Shown here piece after piece: positions 25,408-34,620 of a stretch of 64,000 nucleotides of DNA. Every line of letters begins with the position of its first letter. Positions within the stretch are counted from its first letter, which is position 1. Location of the stretch: NCBI GenBank assembly GCA_040768925.1, contig JAXGLZ010000001.1, forward strand, positions 558,001-622,000. Reading direction: 5' to 3'. The DNA is from CALNBC01 sp040768925 (GTDB lineage Bacteria; Bacillota; Clostridia; Christensenellales; CALWSW01). Both the position numbers and the translations under genes were made by a program. The notes below the pieces were generated by a model, which did no database searches, was not told the DNA's origin, and was given only the letters and a program-made list of their open reading frames with translations.

Positions 25408-25427
25408 CGCCGGGAAAAACCGGCGCG
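25408..25427 (-). terminator. Possible terminator downstream of the BTAD regulator
   Basis: GCGCCGG-GAAAAA-CCGGCGC, preceded on the plus strand by seven A, i.e. followed by a T run on the minus strand. It is 250 nt beyond the BTAD stop, with element B in between. Confidence 0.5.
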
Positions 25428-25474
25428 GCCATCTGTTAAAAACCATCGGGATCGTCAAGGGCAGCAGCCTCGAA

Positions 25475-25625
25475 AGCTTCAATCAAAGCTGACGGCACGA
25501 GCCTGAATCACAGATTCCGGCACCTCATCAAGGATTGATGTCGGCTTCGCCGACGACTGGGGCGTCAGTTTTGCCGTACCATTTCGGGCATTCATGCCCG
25601 AAATTTCCTTGCGCGGCAGCGTGAA
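25475..25625 (-). repeat. Modular palindromic repeat, element B
   Basis: Read on the minus strand it contains, in order, GCGCAAGG, TTTCGGGCATGAATGCCCGAAA, GGTACGGCAAAA, GTCGGCGAAGCCGACATCAA, TCCTTGATGA and GCCGGAATCTGTGATT, then a TTGATTGAAGC segment. The same modules occur in elements A, C and D, partly in a different order. A right-hand twin hairpin is not evident here. No gene is supported from 24986 to 25676. Confidence 0.65.
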
Positions 25626-25676
25626 CCCTCGGCGGCAAGGATGCGCAGGCCATTGGCGACACCTTTAAGTGTTGAA

Positions 25677-26879
25677 CTATATAACCGGCTTGACTGGCAG
25701 CAGGTTATAGTGAAGGGCGATGCCAAAGGCGGTGGAGCGCTTTTTGAAGCGTTCGAAGATCCGGCTGATGACCATCTGACCGTTCTCATAGGTCAGCGCG
25801 CCCAGCAGCATGACGTACTGGGTGGGGGAGAACCGGGAAACGATGTCGCTCTTCCTCAAAGAAGAGGTGAGGGCGTTTTTCAGTTCCTCCATCGCCTCGG
25901 TAACGACCGCGGTGACCGGCGGGTTGCCGTCCTTGTCCGAAACGGAGATCAGGGCCACCATGAAGCTCTGGCCGGAACGGAGCATAAACCGGGACTGAAT
26001 GCGGTAAATGTTCTTGAAGATCTCGTAGGGGCAGTAGTAAGCCCCGGGCGTCGCCTCGACTTCGTGAAGCTGCTCCTCGATCATTTCAAGGTCGGACTCG
26101 ATGCTGTTGATCGACTTGGTGATTTCGTTGTACAGGTTTGTGATCTGGTTGGAAACCTTGATCCCCATTTCGCTGTAAAACAGGTCCACAACGTAATAAT
26201 AGTGCTTCAGCGCCGAAGCGTGGTCCCCGGCGGCCATATAGGCCCGGATGAGCAGCTCGTGCATTTTTTCGGTGAACTTTTCCAGGGCGACGGCCTTTTC
26301 GCACATCTGAATTGCTTCGGTGGCGCGGTCGTGGTCAAGAAGCAGGTCAAAAGCCCGGGTAACGCAGTCGATGTAAATCGACGAATAATAGGTGCGCAGG
26401 GAAATCGTCCATTCTTCCATCAGCGATTTGGGAAGAAAATCGCCCTGATAAATATCGACCGCGGCAAGGTAACCGTCCAGCTTGTCCAATTCGGACAAGG
26501 AGGCGTTGGCGGCGCGCCAGGCGCTCTCCAAAATTTCGATATCCACCTCGCAGGGAAGAGATTCGTTCCAGGCATAGGAATTCCTGCGGAAAAGGATAAA
26601 AGGCTCCTTTTCGTTCGGAAGGGATTTGCAAAGCAGGGTCCTTGCGCGATAAGCCAGATTTTTGAGGGCGTTCGCCGGGTTGTCGCTGGATTCGTCCGGC
26701 CAGAGCATGTCGATCAGGCGGCTCTGGGGAACACCCTTGTGGCGGTACACGATCAGATACTCGATCAGGTTCCAGACCTGCTGCATCCTGCCCGCGGTAT
26801 CAGAAAGCATGTCTTCCCCGCAATTGATGGAGAAGCCACCCAACATCTGAACCCGATATTTTTTTGCGTCTGAAGCCAC
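25677..26879 (-). CDS. SARP/BTAD-family transcriptional regulator with GGDEF-like C-terminal domain
   Basis: 400 residues. An OmpR-type winged helix (about 8-105: VQMLGGFSI at the start, ALKNLAYRARTLL as recognition helix) is followed by a bacterial transcriptional activator domain of TPR-like helices (about 110-255, DIEILESAW to VVDLFYSEMGI). A C-terminal segment (about 290-395) resembles a degenerate GGDEF fold: LRKSDIVSRFSPTQYVMLL, without a GGDEF motif. It is therefore probably a sensor or dimer module, not a cyclase. The effector is unknown. It stands alone between repeat-rich gaps. Confidence 0.8.
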   Translation of the reverse strand: MASDAKKYRVQMLGGFSINCGEDMLSDTAGRMQQVWNLIEYLIVYRHKGVPQSRLIDMLWPDESSDNPANALKNLAYRARTLLCKSLPNEKEPFILFRRNSYAWNESLPCEVDIEILESAWRAANASLSELDKLDGYLAAVDIYQGDFLPKSLMEEWTISLRTYYSSIYIDCVTRAFDLLLDHDRATEAIQMCEKAVALEKFTEKMHELLIRAYMAAGDHASALKHYYYVVDLFYSEMGIKVSNQITNLYNEITKSINSIESDLEMIEEQLHEVEATPGAYYCPYEIFKNIYRIQSRFMLRSGQSFMVALISVSDKDGNPPVTAVVTEAMEELKNALTSSLRKSDIVSRFSPTQYVMLLGALTYENGQMVISRIFERFKKRSTAFGIALHYNLLPVKPVI

Positions 26880-27266
26880 GGAAAAAACCTCCTCAACTCA
26901 AGGGGGGCACCTGCGGTCACAACAGGACTATGCAGAATGATTATACAACATGCAATACCGTTTTGGACAGACCTTTTTATAAATATAGCAGTGAAATTTA
27001 TGAACGGCTACCCCTATTTTCCCAATTTCGATAAAAAAAAGAAGATTTTCAGTATTATTTTCAGCATTCGGCGCGAAAATCGAACAGATTCCGGTCGAAG
27101 GCACAGCCAAAGCCGCGGCTTTTTGCCGCCGCCGGTCAAGAAAAAGGCGCGCCGCGCGCGCCGGGCCGGAGCCCGAAAGAGCGAAAAGGACGCAAGGAAT
27201 CCCCCCCCGCCCTTGATCGGATTCGCCCAAGGGTCACAGGGCGGGGCCGGCCAAAGCCCCCGCTGT
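26880..27266. other. Intergenic region, no gene seen
   Basis: 387 bp between the BTAD regulator start and the ABC exporter stop. The left third is AT-rich and holds TATAAT on the minus strand (26945-26940) that may serve the regulator, although no good -35 was found. The rest is GC-rich and shows no feature I can support. Confidence 0.5.
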
Positions 27267-29093
27267 TTACTGCCAGGAGCGGTTTTCCAGCTCTTCCAGG
27301 AACTGGCGGGTGTAAAGCCCGTGATAAACCCCGCCCTGTTCCATCAGCTCGTCGTGGGTCCCGCGCTCGACGATCTTCCCGTCGTCCACCACCAGGATCA
27401 CGTCCGCGTGGCGGATGGTGGAAAGCCTGTGGGCGACCACGAAGGAGGTCCGCCCTTCCAGCAGCGTTGTGATCGCCTGCTGGATGAGCTGCTCGGTTTC
27501 CGTGTCGATGGAGCTGGTGGCTTCGTCCAGCACGAAAATGGGGGGAGAGGACAGCACCGCCCGGGCAAAGGAAACGAGCTGTTTTTCGCCGGTCGAGAGC
27601 CGGTCGCCCCCTTCGCCGACGTCCGAATCATAGCCCTTGTCCAGCTTGGCGACGGCCTTGTCCGCCGCCACGAGCTTTGCGGCGGCTTCCACCTGTTCGT
27701 CCGTCGCGCTCGGGTTGCCGTAACGGATATTGTCCCGCACGGTGCCGGAAAAAAGATGGGGATTCTGCAAAACATAGCCCAGGTTGCTGTGCAGCCAGAG
27801 CATGCTGCGCTCCTTGTAATCCCGGCCGTCGATCAGGATCCTGCCCGAAGTCGGCTCAAAGAACCGGCAGGCCAGGTTGACGATGGTCGATTTCCCCGCG
27901 CCGGTCTCGCCCACGATGGCGACGGTGGTCCCCGCGGGGACCTTCAGGCAAAAATCCTCCAGCACGTTTTCGGTGCCGTCCGGGTAGCGGAAGGTCACAT
28001 GGTCGAATTCGATGTCGCCCTTGATGGGCTCCCAGTTTTCCTTTTTGGGGTGGAAGGAGTCGCCGTATTTTTCGGCGACTTCCGGCGAATCCTTGATGTC
28101 CGGCTCCTTTTCCAGCAGATCGGTCACCCGCTCAATGCTGGCCTGAAGGGAGATGAAGTCCGCCGCGATGCGCGCAAGCTGCTGGATCGGCTCGAAGATC
28201 GAAACCGCATAGGTGATGAACAGCGAAAAGGTGGCGAAGTCCATCAGCCCGGAAAGGGTCAGATTCCCGCCGTAATAAAGCACCAGCGCCACGGCCATGC
28301 TGCTGCAGAACACGACCACGGGAACAAAAACGGCGTTCAGGATCGCGGCCTTAATGGAATACCCGTACATCTTGCCGGTGATCTTCTCAAAGGAGTCGCT
28401 GTTTTTATCCTCCACCCCCAGGGTTTTCGCGGTTCTCGCGCCGGAAATGCCCTCGTTGTACGCCCCGGTCATCCGGGAATTCTGGCGGCGCACCTCGCGG
28501 TTGGCGTTCAGGATGCGCTTTTGGAAGTAGACTGTCGCCACGGCGATGACCGGCACCAGCACCATAAGGAGCAGACCCAGGGTGAGGTCCACCGCCAGCA
28601 TGGTGATGAACACGCCGGCAACGTAGAAAAACGACCAGAAAATGTCCACAATGCCCCAGGACATCTGGGAGGCGATCTTGTTGACGTCGTTCATCGTCCG
28701 GGCGAGGATGTATCCCACGGGGGTGACGTTGTAATAGGAGAAGGAAAGCTCCTGCAAGCGCCGGAAAACCGAGCTGCGGATGTCCCTGCCGATCAGCATT
28801 TCCGAGGACATGGCCAGCCGGGCGAAAATGATGACGTTCAGCGCCTGGAACAGGATGATGCCAAGGTAAATAAAGGCGTAGGGAATCAGGCCTTCGGCGG
28901 TCTTAGGCAGGATGAAGCGGGAAATCGCCTCCTTCTGATAGACCGGCATCAGGATATCGATCAGGGCCGTCGCGCCCATCATCAGGCAGATGAGCGCCAG
29001 CTTCCACCTGTATTTTTTGAGAAAGGGCACAAGCTTTGCCCATATTTTAAGGTCAAACGGCTTGTCGTAGGTTTGCTCGTCATAGCCGGACAA
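27267..29093 (-). CDS. ABC exporter half-transporter, second subunit
   Basis: 608 residues, TTG start with GGGAGG 9 nt upstream. Six membrane helices (about 25-330) are fused to a nucleotide-binding domain. Walker A is GETGAGKST, the Q-loop is GYVLQNPHLF, the signature is LSTGEKQLVSFAR (ABC signature LSTGE), Walker B with catalytic Glu is IFVLDEATSS, and the His switch is VAHRLST. It pairs with the gene 24 nt upstream, giving a heterodimeric multidrug or peptide/lipid exporter. The substrate is unknown. Confidence 0.93.
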   Translation of the reverse strand: MSGYDEQTYDKPFDLKIWAKLVPFLKKYRWKLALICLMMGATALIDILMPVYQKEAISRFILPKTAEGLIPYAFIYLGIILFQALNVIIFARLAMSSEMLIGRDIRSSVFRRLQELSFSYYNVTPVGYILARTMNDVNKIASQMSWGIVDIFWSFFYVAGVFITMLAVDLTLGLLLMVLVPVIAVATVYFQKRILNANREVRRQNSRMTGAYNEGISGARTAKTLGVEDKNSDSFEKITGKMYGYSIKAAILNAVFVPVVVFCSSMAVALVLYYGGNLTLSGLMDFATFSLFITYAVSIFEPIQQLARIAADFISLQASIERVTDLLEKEPDIKDSPEVAEKYGDSFHPKKENWEPIKGDIEFDHVTFRYPDGTENVLEDFCLKVPAGTTVAIVGETGAGKSTIVNLACRFFEPTSGRILIDGRDYKERSMLWLHSNLGYVLQNPHLFSGTVRDNIRYGNPSATDEQVEAAAKLVAADKAVAKLDKGYDSDVGEGGDRLSTGEKQLVSFARAVLSSPPIFVLDEATSSIDTETEQLIQQAITTLLEGRTSFVVAHRLSTIRHADVILVVDDGKIVERGTHDELMEQGGVYHGLYTRQFLEELENRSWQ

Positions 29094-29117
29094 CGTCGAT
29101 CGCCTCCCTTTTGGTCC

Positions 29118-30950
29118 TCATTTTGCGGACGAAGCGCGTTCCGCCCCGCCCTGAAGGTCATAAACCCGTTTATAGAGCCCGTTCTTTTCAAGGAGCTCCC
29201 CGTGGCTGCCGATTTCCGCAAGTTCGCCGTTTTTCAGCACGAGGATGCAGTCCGCGTGCATCAGGGTGGTGATCCTGTGGGAAATGATGATGGTGGTGGC
29301 CGAGCCTTCCCGGGCGGAAAGGGCCGCGCGGATCTTCTGATCCGTCAGCGCGTCCACAGCGGAAAGGGAATCGTCAAACACCATGATCGGGGTTTTTTGC
29401 ATCAGCATCCGGGCGATGGCCACGCGCTGGCGCTGGCCGCCGGAAAGGGTGACCCCCCGCTCGCCGATGACCGTGTCGTACCCCTTTTCAAAGCCGAGGA
29501 CGGTTTCGTCCAAAGCGGCGACGCGGGCGGCCTCGCGGATCTCGCCCATCGGCGGGTTTGGGTCCAGGGAGGCGATGTTTTCCGCGATCGTTCTGGAAAA
29601 GAGGAAAGGCTCCTGCAGCACCAGGCCGACGTTTTTGCGCACGTGGGAAAGGCGCATCTCCTTCACGTCCACCCCGCCCACGGTGATCCTTCCGCAGCCG
29701 GGGGCCAGGTCGTAAAGCCGGGTCAGCAGATAGGTCAGCGTGGATTTGCCGCTGCCCGTGCTGCCCAGCACGCCGAAGGTGCAGCCCCCGGGAATCTTGA
29801 AGGAAAGGTGGGACAGCACGTCCCCCCCGCCCTCGTAGGCAAAGCTGACGTCTTCAAAGGCGATATCGCCGGACATATCCGGGGTTTTGCCGTTCGGGTC
29901 GTCGATCTCTTCCGGTTCGTCCAGGATCTCGCCCAAACGCTCCAGAGAAACGCCCATCTTGGACATATCGCCTAAAATGCGGCCAAAAGCGCGGACCGGC
30001 CAGGCGATCATCGCGGCGTAATACAAAAACACCAGGTATTCCCCCAGCAGCAGCCGGCCGGAAACCGCGAAGTAAGAGCCCACGGCAACGACGACAAGCT
30101 CCATGATGCCGGTGGTGATGCCGCCGGTGCTCCAATAAAGGCTCATCACCCTGCCGAGCTTGATCCAAAGCTCGGCAAAAAGGCTGTTTTTCTTTTCAAA
30201 GCGTTCGATTTCGGCGGCTTCCTGGCCGAACGCGCGCACCACCCGGACGCCCGTCAGGTTTTCCTGCACGCAGGAGGAAAGGTCCCCCTCGGCCTCGTCC
30301 GCGATCTTGAAGCGCTTGGCGATGGCGCCGAAGAAAACCGCCGTGGTGATCACGGTAAAGGGGATGAAGGCCGCGGTTACGGAAGCGAGGACCGCGTCCA
30401 TGGAAAACATGAAGGAAAGCGCGAAGGCGACGAGGACGACGGTGCGGAAAAGCTCGGTCAGCTGGGAAGCGAGGAAGTTCCGCACAACGTCCACATCCGA
30501 GGTGCAGCGCTGGATGATGTCCCCCGTCTGGGTGGAAACATGCCATTGATACGGCAGATGCTGAATGTGGCGGTAAAGGGCGTTGCGCATGGATTTGATC
30601 ACGCCTTCGCTGCCCTTGGCGACAAACAGGCGGTAAAGGTAGGTGCAGACGCAGGACAGCACCGCAAAAACAACCGCCATGGCCGCGCTGACCCAGATGT
30701 TCTGGCGAAGGAATTCCCGGCCGCCGATATTTTCCAGCAAGCGGACGACGAAATCGGGAAGGTCAAAAGGGGCGTCCCCGATGACCGAGTCCACGGTGAC
30801 GCGAACGACCTGGGGCATCAAAAAATTCAGCAGTATGGAAAGGGCGGAGATCAAGGTCGCTGCGGCAAAAAAACGCAGATGCCCGCGCAAAAAGCGCGTG
30901 AGCACCCCGAATTTTCTCTTTTTCCTGGGGGCGATATCTTCAGCAGACAT
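29118..30950 (-). CDS. ABC exporter half-transporter, first subunit
   Basis: 610 residues, start after AAAGGAG. Type IV exporter fold with six membrane helices and one nucleotide-binding domain: Walker A GSTGSGKST, signature LSGGQRQRVAIAR, Walker B IMVFDDSLSAVD, H-loop ISHRIT. Walker B ends in Asp (FDDS) instead of the catalytic Glu (DEATS), so this subunit carries the degenerate ATP site typical of heterodimeric exporters such as BmrCD. The partner has a normal Glu. No regulator is adjacent. Confidence 0.93.
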   Translation of the reverse strand: MSAEDIAPRKKRKFGVLTRFLRGHLRFFAAATLISALSILLNFLMPQVVRVTVDSVIGDAPFDLPDFVVRLLENIGGREFLRQNIWVSAAMAVVFAVLSCVCTYLYRLFVAKGSEGVIKSMRNALYRHIQHLPYQWHVSTQTGDIIQRCTSDVDVVRNFLASQLTELFRTVVLVAFALSFMFSMDAVLASVTAAFIPFTVITTAVFFGAIAKRFKIADEAEGDLSSCVQENLTGVRVVRAFGQEAAEIERFEKKNSLFAELWIKLGRVMSLYWSTGGITTGIMELVVVAVGSYFAVSGRLLLGEYLVFLYYAAMIAWPVRAFGRILGDMSKMGVSLERLGEILDEPEEIDDPNGKTPDMSGDIAFEDVSFAYEGGGDVLSHLSFKIPGGCTFGVLGSTGSGKSTLTYLLTRLYDLAPGCGRITVGGVDVKEMRLSHVRKNVGLVLQEPFLFSRTIAENIASLDPNPPMGEIREAARVAALDETVLGFEKGYDTVIGERGVTLSGGQRQRVAIARMLMQKTPIMVFDDSLSAVDALTDQKIRAALSAREGSATTIIISHRITTLMHADCILVLKNGELAEIGSHGELLEKNGLYKRVYDLQGGAERASSAK

Positions 30951-31113
30951 GTTTTGTCCTGTCTCCTTTCGCGGCGGCCCCGCCTTGGGGGCGAATCAAA
31001 AAGCGCCGGCTCGCAGAAAAGCATTATAGCATATAAACAGCAAGCTGTCATGGGTACCATCGGTTGATGAAGACCTAAAGCGAAACCCGGTTTTCCACGA
31101 TCTGAAAAAGTGC

Positions 31114-31119
31114 TATACT
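31114..31119 (+). promoter_or_regulatory. Probable promoter of the ferritin-VIT1 gene
   Basis: TGCTATACT (extended -10, TATACT 31114-31119), 48 nt before the start codon. The -35 region is weak. No Fur box was recognised. Confidence 0.4.
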
Positions 31120-31166
31120 ATAAAGGCGCACCTGCGCGCCAAAACACAGGAATAAGGGTGAGTTTT

Positions 31167-32042
31167 ATGGAATTATCAAGGGAGGTTGTCTCGACCCTGC
31201 TCAAAATGCAGAGGAACGAAATCACCGAATACCACGTATACACCCGCATCGCACAGCGGACGAAAAACCAGGAAAACAAAAAGGTGCTCTTGACCATCGC
31301 GGCAGAGGAAAAAGCCCACGCGGACGTCTGGAAGAAATACACAAAGACCGAACACAAGCCGAGCATGCTCCGCGTGCGCTGGTATTCCTTTGTGGCGCGG
31401 GTTTTCGGGATCACCTTCGCGCTGAAAAAGATGGAAAGCGGGGAAGACGCGGCGAACAAGGCGTATGAAAAGCTGATTTTTGAAGTCCCCGAGGCCAAGC
31501 GCATCGCCGAGGAGGAGGACCGCCACGAGCAGGAGCTTTTGGCCATGCTGGACGAGGAGCGGCTCCGCTACGTCGGTTCCATGGTCCTCGGCCTGAACGA
31601 CGCGCTGGTGGAGCTGACCGGCACCCTGGCGGGGCTGACTTTCGCCCTGGGAAGCACCAGGCTCGTCGCCCTTTCCGGGCTGATCACGGGGATTTCGGCC
31701 ACGTTATCCATGGCGTCGTCCGAATACCTTTCCGCCCGCTCGGAAGGCCGGCCGGACGCGCTGAAATCCTGCGTTTATACGGGCATCGCCTATCTTCTGA
31801 CCGTCGCGCTGCTTGTTTTGCCCTATCTCGTTTTTGACGACGGGCACCATATGGCCGCCCTGGTTTCCATGCTGGCCATCGTGGTGCTCATCATCATGGC
31901 CTTCAACTACTACATCGCCGTGGCCCAGGACCTGAATTTTAAAAAGCGCTTTTTTGAGATGGCGGCCATCAGCCTTTCCGTCGCCGCCGTTTCCTTTGTG
32001 ATCGGCCTGCTTGTCAAGCAGTTTTTGGGGATAGAGGTCTGA
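31167..32042 (+). CDS. Ferritin-like / VIT1 fusion iron transporter (MbfA-like)
   Basis: 291 residues from an ATG at 31167. The N-terminal half (about 1-130) is a rubrerythrin/ferritin-like four-helix domain with metal ligands in NEITEYHVYTRIA, EEKAHADVW and EEEDRHEQELL. The C-terminal half (about 140-291) is a VIT1/CCC1 membrane domain with five helices, LGLNDALVELTG and SMASSEYLSARSE being family signatures. In alphaproteobacteria MbfA exports iron under iron or acid stress. The Firmicute version probably also moves Fe or Mn out of the cytoplasm. No direct regulator is seen. Confidence 0.88.
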   Translation: MELSREVVSTLLKMQRNEITEYHVYTRIAQRTKNQENKKVLLTIAAEEKAHADVWKKYTKTEHKPSMLRVRWYSFVARVFGITFALKKMESGEDAANKAYEKLIFEVPEAKRIAEEEDRHEQELLAMLDEERLRYVGSMVLGLNDALVELTGTLAGLTFALGSTRLVALSGLITGISATLSMASSEYLSARSEGRPDALKSCVYTGIAYLLTVALLVLPYLVFDDGHHMAALVSMLAIVVLIIMAFNYYIAVAQDLNFKKRFFEMAAISLSVAAVSFVIGLLVKQFLGIEV

Positions 32043-32082
32043 TCCGGCCGGCGGATTCATTCCGCAAAAGGAGGAAAACCGT

Positions 32083-32883
32083 TTGATCAGGACTTTTTTT
32101 GCCGGTTTTATCATGGCCATCGCCAATGTGATCCCCGGCGTTTCCGGCGGAACGATCGCCGTGGTCATGGGGATTTACGACCGCCTGGTGGGCCTTTTTG
32201 CGCTGGACATCAAGGCGATCAAATCCGACTGGAAATACCTGCTGAACATCGGGGCGGGGCTTGCCGCCGGGCTGCTGCTCTTTTCGAGGATCATCACCTG
32301 GCTGCTGGAGAACCATCCGATGCCCACCTGTTTTTTCTTCATCGGCCTGATTTTCGGCTCTTTGCCCATGCTGCTGAAAAAGGTTCGCACAGGCGAGGGA
32401 AAATGGCCCGGCCTGGGGGGGTTCGCCCTTTTTGCCGCGGCGCTTGCCCTCATGTATCTGCTTTCCACCCTGGGGGAGGGCGCGGGCATGACGGCGGAAA
32501 AAACCCTGACCGCGGCCCTTGCGGCAAAGGTGTTTTTCAGCGGCGTCGTGGCGGCGGCGGCAATGATCGTGCCGGGGGTTTCGGGTTCGTCCATGCTGTT
32601 GATTTTCGGGACCTACGCCACGTTTTATACCGCCGTGGGGGATTTGAACATTCCGCTGCTCGTCCCCATCGGGCTGGGCGTGCTGATCGGCCTTGTGCTG
32701 GGTTCCAGGGCGATCCGGGCGCTGATGAACAAATGGCCGGTGAATACTTATTGCGCGATCATCGGACTGGTGCTCGGCTCGGTGTTCGTGGTGTGGCCGG
32801 GGTTCGCCTTTAACATTTGGGGCCTTGTGTCCGTATTGACCATGGCGGCGGGAATCGCCGCGGCATATTATCTTGGGAGGTAA
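32083..32883 (+). CDS. DUF368 polyprenyl-phosphate transporter-like membrane protein
   Basis: 266 residues, TTG start with AAAGGAGG. Eight or so helices. The repeated glycine-proline motif of the family occurs twice: NVIPGVSGGTIAVVMGIYDR near the start and MIVPGVSGSSMLLIFGTYA near 165. DUF368 proteins, like the DedA family, were recently linked to flipping undecaprenyl phosphate back across the membrane. I recall this from the literature and the sequence agrees with the family, not with the reaction itself. It is 40 nt after the ferritin-VIT gene and 6 nt before the HD gene. Confidence 0.85.
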   Translation: MIRTFFAGFIMAIANVIPGVSGGTIAVVMGIYDRLVGLFALDIKAIKSDWKYLLNIGAGLAAGLLLFSRIITWLLENHPMPTCFFFIGLIFGSLPMLLKKVRTGEGKWPGLGGFALFAAALALMYLLSTLGEGAGMTAEKTLTAALAAKVFFSGVVAAAAMIVPGVSGSSMLLIFGTYATFYTAVGDLNIPLLVPIGLGVLIGLVLGSRAIRALMNKWPVNTYCAIIGLVLGSVFVVWPGFAFNIWGLVSVLTMAAGIAAAYYLGR

Positions 32884-32889
32884 CCGCAA

Positions 32890-33459
32890 ATGACCAGAGA
32901 GGAAGCGTTGACCCTGCTCCAACAATACAATGAGGAGCCTTTCCACATCAAACACGCGCTGACGGTGGAAGCCGTGATGCGCTGGTTCGCCCGGGACCTG
33001 GGCTACGGAGACGAGGAGGATTTCTGGGGGATCGTCGGCCTGCTGCACGATCTGGATTTTGAGCGGTTCCCGGACCGGCACTGCGTAAAAGGCCAGGAAC
33101 TGATGCGCCGGCACGGGGTGGACGAGCGGACGATCCGGGCCTGCGCCAGCCACGGCTGGGGCATCGCCACAGACCTCGAGCCGCTCCACCCGATGGAAAA
33201 GGCCCTTTACGCCGTGGACGAGCTGACCGGCCTGATCGGTGCGGCGGCGGCCATGCGTCCGTCAAAAAGCACCATGGACCTTGAGGTCAAATCCCTGAAA
33301 AAGAAGTTCAAAACCCCGTCTTTCGCGGCCGGATGCTCCAGAGAGGTCATCCAAAAAGGCGCGGAAATGATGGGCCTGAGCCTGGACGAGCTGATGGAAA
33401 AAACGATCCTGGCCATGCGCGCCTTCGAAAGCGGGCAGAACGGGGAGCAGAACGCCTGA
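32890..33459 (+). CDS. HD-domain hydrolase
   Basis: 189 residues, start after GGGAGGTAAC. HD superfamily of the short HDIG type. His in FHIKHALTVE, the HD pair in LLHDLDFERFPD, and later His/Asp ligands in ASHGWG and AVDELTGLI make up the metal site. Homologues are annotated as putative phosphohydrolases with no fixed substrate. It is coupled to the DUF368 gene. The next gene is convergent. Confidence 0.82.
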   Translation: MTREEALTLLQQYNEEPFHIKHALTVEAVMRWFARDLGYGDEEDFWGIVGLLHDLDFERFPDRHCVKGQELMRRHGVDERTIRACASHGWGIATDLEPLHPMEKALYAVDELTGLIGAAAAMRPSKSTMDLEVKSLKKKFKTPSFAAGCSREVIQKGAEMMGLSLDELMEKTILAMRAFESGQNGEQNA

Positions 33460-33532
33460 CCCGTTTCAACGCGCGGCGGGCAAAGGCAGGAAGCGCTTTT
33501 TTGCGGGCCGGCCATGCAAAGCGGAACAGCCC

Positions 33533-34474
33533 TCAAAAAGGCAGCAGACGGAACACCCAGATCACCGCCGGCAGCGTCGCCGCGGCGCAGACCGTGGTGA
33601 CGAGGGTGACGGCGGAGGCATAGGCGTCGTCCGACCCGCTGGCCCTCGCGACCACGGCCATCGTGCCCATTGCCGGCAGCCCGGAAATCACGGCGAGGGT
33701 CGCGGCCGTCGTTTCGCCGAAAAGCCCGGTGAGCTTTAGGACGCAGTAAACGACGACGGGGCAGAGAAGCATCTTGAAGAACACGATGGAAAAAGGGCAA
33801 AGGGTGCGGGCGCTTTTTTCCTTCGCGGAAAAGACCAGCGTGCCGCCGACGAAGATCAGCGCGATGAACTTTGTGGTCGCCCCCAGCCCTTCGATGGTCC
33901 CGGCGACCACAGCGGGAAAATGGACGCCCAGCAAAGCAAAAGAAATGCCCAAAACGGCCGAGATCAACACGGGATTCAAAAGCTTTTTCCACTCAAAGCC
34001 CGCCGCGCTGCCTTTGGGGTAGCCAAGGCGGATGCCCACCGTCCAAAGCAGCGCTTGGTCGCAAAGCAAAAAGACGGCCAGGGGCAGCGCGCCGCCGGCG
34101 CCGTAAAGGGCGGTGATCAGCGGGATGCCGATCATTCCCATGTTGCCGAAGGCGCTCTGGCCGAGGTGGATCCGCCTTCTGTTGCCGGAAAGCTTGCAAA
34201 GCTTTGCGGAAAAAAGGCCAAAACAAAACATCAGCCCGCTGATGCAAAGCGAAGCGATGATCAGGGGCCAGGAAAAAAGAAGCTGTTCTTTTGTTGCGGA
34301 GCCTGCCAGGGTGGAAAAAACCAGGCAGGGGATGGAGAAGTTCAGCGCGAAGGAAGATAGGGCAAACAGCGAATCCGGGGCCAGAACGTTCAGCAAAGCC
34401 CCGCCAGCGCCCGCGCCGATCAGCAGCAGGAAAACGCCCATCTGTTCCAAAACGACTGTGAATTCCGCACTCAT
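33533..34474 (-). CDS. AEC family (auxin efflux carrier type) permease
   Basis: 313 residues from an ATG at 34474. Ten helices in two halves (about 8-150 and 165-310). The first half has GALLNVLAPDSLFALSSFAL, NFSIPCLVF and QSAFGNMGMIGIPL (AEC core Asn-Met-Gly), and the second half has GLPAMGTMAVVA. Bacterial AEC members move malate, malonate or other weak organic acids, or amino acids. The substrate is unknown. It is divergent from the cyclase-family gene at 34621. Confidence 0.88.
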   Translation of the reverse strand: MSAEFTVVLEQMGVFLLLIGAGAGGALLNVLAPDSLFALSSFALNFSIPCLVFSTLAGSATKEQLLFSWPLIIASLCISGLMFCFGLFSAKLCKLSGNRRRIHLGQSAFGNMGMIGIPLITALYGAGGALPLAVFLLCDQALLWTVGIRLGYPKGSAAGFEWKKLLNPVLISAVLGISFALLGVHFPAVVAGTIEGLGATTKFIALIFVGGTLVFSAKEKSARTLCPFSIVFFKMLLCPVVVYCVLKLTGLFGETTAATLAVISGLPAMGTMAVVARASGSDDAYASAVTLVTTVCAAATLPAVIWVFRLLPF

Positions 34475-34620
34475 TCCGTCACCCCGCCGCAATTTTTGCC
34501 GCCCGGTTTCTATCATACATGATTTCATCCTGCTTTTCACCAAAAAAAGAGCGGCTGATTTGCAACCTGCGGGAGGATTCGGGCAAGACCCGCGGGGACC
34601 GGCCGAAAAAAGGAGCGCGC

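Noticed and set aside
24986..25432. In-frame extension that would give the 74-residue protein a 149-residue N-terminal part
   Set aside because: No ribosome binding site at the far start, and it overlaps the terminator-like hairpin and repeat region. The internal ATG at 24985 fits the small family better.
26937..29975. A 1012-codon open frame on the plus strand
   Set aside because: It lies antisense to two well-supported ABC transporter genes and shows no domain. It is the product of high GC codon use.
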